A DNA stretch of 64,000 nucleotides from Adineta steineri (lineage: Eukaryota; Rotifera; Eurotatoria; Adinetida; Adinetidae). The stretch's first letter is position 1. Each line of letters starts with the position of its first letter. A program made the position numbers and the translations under genes. Shown here piece after piece: positions 55,853 to 64,000 of the stretch. The notes under the pieces are model-generated. The model was not told the DNA's origin and searched no databases. It worked only from the letters and a program-made list of their open reading frames with translations. Location of the stretch: NCBI GenBank assembly GCA_905250115.1, contig CAJNOI010000048.1, positions 310,001-374,000 on the forward strand. Reading direction: 5' to 3'.

Positions 55853-58800
55853 TTAAGATGTGAGAGTATTCAACCAAAGACAATGATCATGATGACATGT
55901 CATCCACATTGATTGTTCGAAGAGAGGACATTTGATTTCAGATTTCCTAAAAGAAAGAAATATTGTATTAGCATTTGTTGATTTTGAAAATACAAACTTT
56001 ACCTTTTTGCTAATACGTTTTTATCTAATATTTTAATAATACATAAACGATCAGCTACTTTAAGTAATAAATAATCATTTAAAATTCCAATAAATGGATG
56101 TAAATCTTTATGAATAAATAATTTTACTATTTGTTGACCATTTGAAACACGATACATTCGTAGTAAACGATCGGAACAAATAATAAAAAGATATTGATCA
56201 TATTCTTTATTATTATTCGTTAATTCAATTGCTTCACATTGTCCAGCATTATCATCTAAGAGAATTATTTTACGTAGTTTTTCTTTTAGATCATGTAATA
56301 TAATTGTTTTATTATCGGTGCATACGAGAACAAGTTGATTATGTTTTGCTATTAAATACGAAGCTGTTTCTAATTGCTTTAATGGTTCATTTCCTTTGCA
56401 CCAAACATAAACTTGATTGTCTTCATTATGAAAGACAAGATAATTATATATTGAATGTATTTGAATAATTCTACTTGAATTTAAAGGACTAAATGGTATA
56501 ACTGTTAAATGTCGATTGTTTATATTAAATTCTACAAGAGTTTTTTCATCTTTTGATAGGACATATAATCGATTATCAGAGGTTATTATACTTAATAGAC
56601 AGTCAATAGATAATTGTGTAAGACATTCTATTACAAATGATTTTGTATCGATTTGAAATATTTGTTTTGTTTGTAAACAAATAAGTATAAACGATGATTG
56701 AAGTGAATGTATTTGTAGTTTTCTATGTTCAAACTCATTTGTAGTCCATAATAATTTAAATGATTTTAATGAATAAATTGATAGAATATTTTTTCTACTA
56801 ACAAGTAAAATATGTGATGACATTGTTGTAAAATGATATTGTCGAATTGAATGAATTGAAAGATGTAAATCAAAAGTACTAGTATTCGCATTTAATGTTA
56901 AAACATTAAAATAACTAGAAAAAAAATTTATTTTATATTTAAAATAATAATATTGAATTTTAAGAATATGTCAAGTAATCCGGGAAACTAAAATCGGGAA
57001 TATCAGAAATTAAAAAAATAAAAAATCTGGAAAGGTTTTGTAGTGTTGATGTAGGAGAAGAGTAGTGCATACCTATATATCCGCATCCATATCCTTAACA
57101 CCCCCTTCTACAACTATGACATCAATCGTACCGAGCTTCTCGAAAGATTCTTACTTCTGATGGCTTCAAAAGAAATAAGCTCATCAGATTGTCTCTAATA
57201 TTTCTACACCTTTTACTTATTACATCTACTATCATTAATAAACTTCGAATAAAATTTTTCCGGATTACTTGACATCGCAAATTTTAATACTTACTGATTA
57301 TTGTCAGTAAATGTCAAAAATTGATCTAAATATATATTTGGCATGTTATGAATTTTTTGAGATAGAACAAGAGATTTCGATGCAGTCAGATAAGTTATCA
57401 TAGTAGCATTGTATTTATAAATATTATTTTTATCTGAACAATATAGTGTAATACCATCAAACCAACCTTTTATAAAAGATATTTTTATAGTTTATTACAT
57501 AGGAGGGAACTTCTATACCTGCTGTAAAAACACATTGATCAATATGTATATCGAGTTGAATATGAGTTAATTGTCGATAATGATGTCTTTGTTCATCTTT
57601 TTCATAACGCCATTCATAGATATCAATAAAAATTTTTGTTTTATTAATACAGGCTAAAAACCAGCTTTGACCTTCAAATTCTAATGAAGAATAATGATCA
57701 TGTACTACATCATATTCAATCGAATCCGTTGATGATAGGATATTAAATGGTTGAAAATTGTTTTCTTTATATAATGGATGAAATATTAGAAGAGATGTTG
57801 ATGTTAACCATGCAATTGATTTACTTTGTGAAAGATAAATAACAGATAAAGGTAAAGAATGAAAATCAATATTATGAATAATTTCTTTTGTATTCATTTC
57901 ATGATAGATAATTAATGAAGCTTTTGAATTATCGAATGAATAATAAAATTCACAATTAGAATCAAGAAGAATATGATGAGTATAATTTCGAATATTTTCA
58001 TTACATATTCGAATTGTTTGAAATTGTAATTGTTCATCAATTGAAAAATAAGAAATCATTTGATTTTGTTTTAATATGACTTCAATAATTGGTTTTTGAT
58101 AAACACATTGTTCAATAAAATTATCCGTAAATTCATAATTTGATAATAAAATATTAGTTGAACAATTCCATAGTTCTAATGTATCATTTGATAATGATAC
58201 AATTAAAATTATTTCATTACCAATAAATGATATTAGTTTCCGACATGAAGTTTGCATCGTTATTTGTTTTGTTTGACAATTTATTGTTACCATTGAGAAA
58301 TTCGATGAAAGACAACATACATATGGATATTGACATAAAAATGAAATTAATTTTTCTTTTCCACTTTTTTTCTTATATGTTATATCAAAATTACCCGTAC
58401 AAAAGAAACTATAATAATGATATGAAAATAAATATAATTTATCATCGCTAGTTAATACAAATATACGATGTGCATCAATTGTTAAACATGTTATATTTAA
58501 TAATAAAGTTTTAGCTAGACATTGTTGTCGTTCATTATCTGTTATTAATTGAAGAGGACAGTGAAATAAACATTGTTCAAGTAAATTATATGTTAATTCA
58601 GGTAATTGTTTTGCATATGGAAATAAATGATAGATTAATTCAAATGATAAATTATTTGGATATTGATTTAATATATTTAATGATGTTTCAAATTGTTTTA
58701 AAATAAATCGTAATTCACCATTTGGATCATGTGCACCAATTGAAAATTCATATAATAAATTAAACATTTGATATTCTCCACATAAAAGATATGCACATAA

Positions 58801-61800
58801 AAAATCATAGTTAAATATAGTTAAATCATGAACAAAATCGTAGCGATTAATATTTATGTATAGTTGATGAAGACGTCGAAGATTATATTGGTTATTATTC
58901 TTATCTTTTAAAGGTCTTTGTTCAGTTAGACAACGATTAACAGATATAGTTGCTGTTGGTAAATTATATTTTTTTATTAATTTTGATGAATAATTCATAT
59001 CAAATGTTGATTTATATTGATTAGAAAAATAGGAAAGACGATTTTTTTCTAATATTAATTTTTCTTGATTATCGATTATTAGTTGTTTAACATCCATAGG
59101 TTGATAATATTGAAAACTTCGATGATAACTATAACATAAAATGTAATGTAATTAATACGTTAGTTCATTGAAAATCATATCTCTAATCATGCATTGATTG
59201 GCTTTAACAATGCACTAGAAATTATATTTCTAGACATAAAGAATAAGTATCTCCTCGATGGTCATACTACAATACGACAAGAGGTAGTACGATCGATCTC
59301 TCAAGCGCATCTGCAATTACCTATCAATCTAATTCATTTAAGTATCAGTACAGGTTTTAGAGCAAACGAGCTATTCGTAGGTAAAACTTAACTGGAGAAA
59401 GTTTTTCGCCGAAAACTCTACCTCCGAGTTTTAACTTACTATTTCGGATTGGTCAAATATATACTTTCGACTATGCTGAGTCGATCGACCGTGCTTAAGA
59501 ACAAAAGTGTGAAGTTACAAGCTGCAATTTATTGAAAAACTAGAAATTCGTAAACTCCAAATTTGGAGCCCACTTTTCTCGACTCTTAATACTATGATGC
59601 ATCTACTAATAAACTGGTATACCAAAGTAATCTGGTAAAATCTTTCTAACTTACAAATAAATGCATGGTACATTATCAATATCTTTTTCTATTAAATATT
59701 TATGCATATCATTTCTAATACGAATCCATAGATTCGATGGTAATCGAAATAGTCCCAATGGTGGTAAATAATGAACGAAAACAGATTGTAGAACATCATC
59801 ATCTAATGAAAGAATATCTTCGATTTCAAGTTCACTTAATCCACCAGATAATTGAATATAACGCATTGAACGTCGAAATAATACTTGACCATGTTTAATA
59901 CCTAATTGATTATATAAATATCCAATAGCATGATTTGTATTTTTTATAGCTAAAAATGCTTTATCAGGAATTTGATCATATGAATGCCATGTTAATGTTT
60001 GATCATAAAGTAATGAAATAAAAAGTGGAGTTATATAGTGACGTATAGAAAATTTTGGTTTAAGCCATTCATGTTGTATTGTTGTTAAACAACGTCGATC
60101 TTGTTCAAGCCAAGAATGTAGAACTTGTTCAACAGTATTTTCATCAAATGTTTTTACTTCAATTTCTATTAAATTATTTTTATAAATAGTTTGTAATTGT
60201 GTATGAATATGAATTGTTTCTCTTTCAATTTCGATTTCTGGAATTGTTGAAAATATACATTTAACATTCGATGATAAAAAACTTTCTGGTAACCATTTTG
60301 ATAAATTTTTTAAATCAACTAATTGAAGTTGATCAATGGAGTCGAGAAGTAGAATAAGATATTCATCTTTTGGAATTTGTAATAAAATATTTTCAAGAAT
60401 TTCCTTGACATTATCGAAATTTGATGGTACATTCAAATGATAAAGTATACAAATCTGTTCAATAATTGATATTAATGGACGACGGATATCACTTGAAGAT
60501 GGAGTTGCACCCAAAAAACGTATAATAACAGATACAGAATTAGCTTGTGAATACCAAGTTGGAATCTATACAAATTGATTGAATTAGGGTGTGGGTGGGT
60601 GGGTGGTGTGTATGTGGATGTGGGGTTACAATACGCTACTCACACCCAATACACCCACACCCACCCACACCCACCCACACCCAAATCTGATAAAACCACT
60701 ATTCAGTTCTTGTTTTAAATTCGCTTACTTCATTAACAAGTTTTGCCATAATTGATGATTTTCCAGTACCTGATTCTCCAAGTAAAATACAAGGTGAATT
60801 TGTTGTTGATGTAATATAAGTTTTAATCTTTAAATAAATATTTAGTAATGAATTTCATAAGTTTTCATTCATTAGTATATATTTTACTTGTTGAAAAATA
60901 TCTGGTCGAGGAAAAAATCGTTGTACTAATAGATTACATTGAATAGCATGTTCTAATATTTGATTATATAATTGATTTTCTTGTTTATTTTCAAATATTT
61001 TCATATGAAAATCAATTTGTGTTTTGATTGCGTCATAAAAATCATTAAAAAATTGAGACAAATATTTTGTTCGATCATGTTCATCTTTCCATCGTAACTA
61101 TTTTATGAAAATCAAAAATTTTAATTTATCGAAAAAAATAATTTCGTTTACTCGATATGTATAAATATCTGATGAATGAATTGTTTGATTAAGTAAATGT
61201 TTAATATCATCTAATAATTTTTGTGATTCGCTTTCATTTTCTGTATCATGAAATTTTGAATCAAGTTCATCAATATCAATTAGATCTCGAAAAAAACAAA
61301 TTATTCGTCGAGATTGATTTATATTATTTTTTAATGCACGATAAATTTCTTGTGCTGTTACTGAAAAAAAAACTTATAATTATTTTATCTAAAACTTATT
61401 TTATTTTTATTTACCTGATATATAAAATTCATTATGTTCATCTTTAGTTATTAATTTTTGTTCATAACAAATATCAGCTGCTTTTCGTAAAATCAGTTGT
61501 AATTTTTTATCGGATTCAATCCATTGTTGACTATCATCAATTGGTCGAAGAAAATATTTTTTATCAAGATAATTTTCATCTAGCTGATACATTTGAGAAA
61601 GAAATATTTTTTCTTCATTATTTAATGAATGACATTTTTCAAATAATTGAAATATATGTGAAGATATACATGCTGGAGCAAAACGACTACCATATCGATG
61701 ACTTAACAGAATCTTTTCGAATACGAAAAAAATGTCAAAAGAAATAAAAGAAATTGTAATATATCTTACAACACAATTAGTAGCCATAGATAGTTGACAA

Positions 61801-62179
61801 CAAGTATCAAGTTCTTTTAGACACAAATCAACTGTTCCATGAGTATTTGCTGCAGTTGTTTGAATACCCCAACGCATATCAGAATACTAAATGAAAATAA
61901 TTATAAAAAGACTGATTCTTTTCAATGAATTACTTGAAATTGAATGTTATATTTCGTAAGACAATACTCGCGCAATCGTGGATATACACGATCAATAAGT
62001 CCATTTCGTTCATCGGTTGTATCTAATAATGTAGAGCAATATTTATTGTTCTTACTATTAAACTCTCTGTTTCTTAGCAACTCACCAGTAAATGTTGAAC
62101 TAACAAATAATCGTACAGAATTTAATTTACGATCTCCAACATGATCAAATCGACCTCGATATAACTGTTCGTCTTCCAT
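55853..62179 (-). CDS. NWD1-like NACHT/WD STAND NTPase (1604 aa)
   Basis: Twelve exons join in frame: 62086-62179, 61934-62022, 61770-61886, 61415-61712, 61152-61360, 60888-61097, 60729-60827, 59655-60565, 57519-59128, 57295-57466, 56003-56914, 55853-55946. The first intron (63 bp) keeps the frame open and is easily missed. N-terminal SVRLFVSSTFTDTTDERNGL and YSDMRWGIQ, ILLSHRYGSR match the DUF4062-like N domain of NWD1/NPHP3-type proteins. NACHT: Walker A LLGESGTGKSS (about 356-364), Walker B YLILLLDSIDQ (about 441-450). The rest (about 760-1600) is divergent beta-propeller sequence. It is a cytosolic, ATP-regulated switch that would oligomerise. Ligand unknown. Confidence 0.85.
56968..57275. 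mobile_element. MITE in an intron of the NWD1-like gene
   Basis: Lies inside the 380-bp intron (56915-57294). Left end ATGTCAAGTAATCCGG followed by GAAA. Right end TTTTTCCGGATTACTTGACAT is its reverse complement, giving terminal inverted repeats of about 19 bp. About 308 bp long, non-coding. A target duplication is not certain. I cannot name the superfamily. Confidence 0.75.
59129..59654. other. Long intron of NWD1-like gene with foreign-looking insert
   Basis: 526 bp where neighbouring introns are mostly 50-100 bp. Its interior is GC-richer and includes a perfect 14-bp palindrome CTCCAAATTTGGAG and a plus-strand frame (59194-59391). It probably holds an insertion, but no terminal repeats were found. 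Confidence 0.55.
60587..60684. repeat. Telomere-like (TGTGGG) tract arranged as an inverted repeat, in an intron
   Basis: Left half 60587-60634 is G-rich on the plus strand (gggtgtgggtgggtgggtgg). Right half 60648-60684 is C-rich (acccacacccacccacaccc). The minus strand of the right half reads as TGTGGG alternating with TGGG, so the two halves can fold into a hairpin. It lies in the intron between exons 60729-60827 and 59655-60565, and splicing around it is still intact. Confidence 0.75.
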
Positions 62180-62760
62180 TTATCTAGCAAAAAAAAACAC
62201 GATTATAAAACTGCTCGCTATCCTTATTAACATAAGCACTGAATATGAGATGACAAAAGTCATCATATTCCTTTCTTTATTTTCTTTTTCTGTGCCGAGT
62301 CAAACATGTGGTTCTCTCTCCGTTCTTTTTCTTTTTGAATTATGAGTAGACGTGTCACACAGCGTAGGTAAAGAGAAATATCGTGTACGAAACAAATATA
62401 TTGTTATGGAAACATCTTATAAAAATAATTCATCATTTATTTATCTAGTAAACAGAAAAAAAATCTTTAACTTACTTTTCTAGGTATTCATTGACATTTT
62501 TAAGTAGATTAAGAAAATAACAACAAAAAAAATTCTTTATTTAGAATATCCATATTTCATTGAGTATTGAAATAGTTGTGAAAGAAAAATAATAAATTTT
62601 CGAATATAATTATTCAAATTATCAATTGTTCTATATAAGATTGTAATTCTCATATGACAAATTCCATTACTATCATAGTTTTGACAGTGATACAATACAA
62701 ACTGGAACGAATTTAATAGATTACATTTTCGAAAAAAAATTTTATTAAAAAAACAAATAT
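62180..62760. other. Promoter and spacer region
   Basis: No gene. It carries the 5' region of the NWD1-like gene. The minus frame at 62537-62767 overlaps the TIL gene's 3' end and is not supported. Confidence 0.5.
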
Positions 62761-63073
62761 TTAACAATCAGTTTCTTTTATACATTCACTATTTTCATCA
62801 TTTTTTCGTACATGACCATCAATACAAAAACAACCTATGGTACATATATAGGTACATTCCGTCGGTAATTTATTTCTATCTGCACATGTTCGTTGACATC
62901 GTGTACCACATGTATTGTATATTTCATCAGTACTACATGTAATATCGTTAACATCTAATCAATTAGAGAAAGATTTTTTTAAAAATCGAAACAAAAATTA
63001 ACTTACATCGACTGCGAACAATAACCAATATTGTAAAAATAGAAAAAATTAAAATTGTATATCTGCAGGTCAT
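62761..63073 (-). CDS. Secreted TIL-type protease inhibitor (86 aa)
   Basis: Two exons, 63007-63073 and 62761-62954, joined in phase 1 across a 52-bp intron. MTCRYTILIFSIFTILVIV is a signal peptide. The mature part has ten Cys in the order of a trypsin-inhibitor-like (TIL) domain: ITCSTDEIYNTCGTRCQRTC, ADRNKLPTECTYICTIGCFC, IDGHVRKNDENSECIKETDC. It ends straight after the last Cys. Such proteins block secreted serine proteases or act in defence. The first residues of the reactive loop would lie around ADRNKLPTE. It is split by an intron and so short that no long frame shows it. The spacing matches the family, and only the inhibitory target is unknown. Confidence 0.82.
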
Positions 63074-63195
63074 ATTTTATTATGAGAAAAAGAAATAAGA
63101 TTGTAATTTTGTACGTTAATTTACATATAAGATAAGCAGGTTGTCGCGGATTTTTTTTTGTGAATACAAAAAATGTAAAATAACTTAATCTATAG

Positions 63196-63360
63196 ATGAA
63201 TTTTTATGTATTCGTCTTTTTCTTTGTCGTGAAAACAAACGTTTTTTTTTCTTCTACTGAATTTAAACAACCAACAATAATAACTACTACTCATGAATCG
63301 TCTGTTGTTTTAACTACAACTTTTCATAAACATACGTCATTATTAAGACGTTACATTTAA
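63196..63360 (+). CDS. Possible small secreted peptide (54 aa)
   Basis: ATG followed by a strongly hydrophobic leader (MNFYVFVFFFVVKTNVFFSS), then a Thr/Ser-rich segment (EFKQPTIITTTHESSVVLTT) and a basic end (HKHTSLLRRYI). It could be a signal peptide plus short mature chain. No homologue is known to me, no splice sites are needed, and AT-rich DNA makes a chance frame possible. Confidence 0.3.
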   Translation: MNFYVFVFFFVVKTNVFFSSTEFKQPTIITTTHESSVVLTTTFHKHTSLLRRYI

Positions 63361-64000
63361 TCAAGTTAGTACACATTAATTGAGATAAAATTATTCTTAT
63401 TGATATAAAATCGCTGAAAAAAACTAAATCATTCTTATCAAATTTTCGTCATCATTTCACTCCGTTCAATTATTGAAGGTCACATGATGAACTAAATATA
63501 TGATATAGTATTACTTCCCACCTAAACTAATCAAACAAAAATTTTACGGACACCCTAGAATGTTTCATCCGATGCAAAAAGAATTTTAGTCTGTTCGAAT
63601 CATATACTAATGTGAGATTTTATGCGTGTTTCACTTAATTGAATTATGTCATAGAATTTTATCAGATAAAAATAATAATTGATATTATTATTAACAAGTT
63701 CATTGTTGAAAAATTGAGTTATGATATTCTTATATTGATAAATGTCAACAATTAGCTTTTGTATATTTCAAGTAGAATAAATCAATTATTCTTTTCATTA
63801 TATTATGATTAATATCTTTCAAATAAAAACTGGATTTTATCTTTTTCATGAAAAAAAAGAATGAACGATAAAAGTGATTTTATTGAATAATATCTTCGAC
63901 AATCAATGCGAATTTCCAACATCTGTTATAATCTGTCCTTGATTATTCTAATAGTAAAAAACAAGAATTAACCTTAAAATTCAATATTATCAACTGATAA
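63361..64000. other. Window end, nothing recognised
   Basis: AT-rich, no coding frame or RNA gene seen. Confidence 0.5.

Noticed and set aside
59194..59391. 65-aa plus frame in the NWD1-like intron
   Set aside because: It lies wholly within an intron and has no recognisable domain. Possibly part of an insert but not supported as a gene.
61223..61747. Plus-strand frames 61223-61447 and 61541-61747
   Set aside because: Antisense shadows of NWD1-like exons.
1..64000. CRISPR arrays, operons, bacterial promoters, rRNA genes
   Set aside because: No regularly spaced direct repeats, no polycistronic layout and no rRNA similarity. The DNA is eukaryotic nuclear.

Overview
The window looks like nuclear DNA of a small animal, most likely a bdelloid rotifer (Adineta/Rotaria type). 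The sequence is strongly AT-rich. Most genes are cut by several introns of roughly 40-100 bp with GT/AG borders, and the gene set is metazoan: histamine-receptor-like GPCR, lamin-tail intermediate filament, NWD1-like NACHT/WD protein, Aster-type VASt protein, PPTC7 and MAIP1 homologues. Short interstitial TGTGGG-type tracts match the telomere repeat reported for bdelloids. The organism call is an inference. A run of 100 N at 672-771 is an assembly gap.

Layout. 1-6.7 kb: two tandem intronless PAP2 lipid-phosphatase paralogues (minus), a small unknown ORF and a two-exon unknown gene. 6.7-9.1 kb: no gene, one hAT-like MITE with a perfect 8-bp target duplication. 9.1-18.8 kb: a ten-exon secreted protein with two discoidin domains and a fucolectin-like domain. 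Its last exon, an intronless NAD(P)-dependent thioester-reductase-like gene and an unknown pseudogene form a unit of about 3.5 kb that is tandemly duplicated, giving a second reductase, a second pseudogene and an orphan lectin exon. 19.6-21.1 kb: VASt-domain protein with a C-terminal membrane anchor and no GRAM domain. 24.2-28.3 kb: histamine H1-like GPCR with two candidate TM1 exons. 28.8-31.4 kb: MAIP1-like mitochondrial protein and a GPI-anchored-looking SGNH hydrolase. 33.2-35.7 kb: secreted WAP microprotein and a lamin-type intermediate filament. 37.6-39.7 kb: small Cys-rich ORF and a cation-diffusion-facilitator transporter with altered metal ligands. 43.2-44.8 kb: Gly-rich low-complexity protein and a small secreted acidic protein behind a perfect CRE and TATA box. 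45.1-50.6 kb: four identical tRNA-Ser(GCT) genes in repeated flanks with receptor-like fragments. 51.8-52.4 kb: secreted unknown protein. 53.7-62.2 kb: PPTC7-like phosphatase and a 12-exon NWD1-like STAND NTPase with a MITE in one intron. 62.7-63.4 kb: secreted TIL-type protease inhibitor and a tiny possible secreted peptide.

Exon structures were built by hand from GT/AG borders, reading-frame continuity and family conservation. All multi-exon models stay in frame from start to stop. I see no operon-like or multi-gene pathway linking the neighbours. The most unusual features are the duplication with its chimeric by-product, the non-canonical active or binding sites in otherwise well-conserved families, the tRNA-Ser cluster and the interstitial telomere-like tracts.
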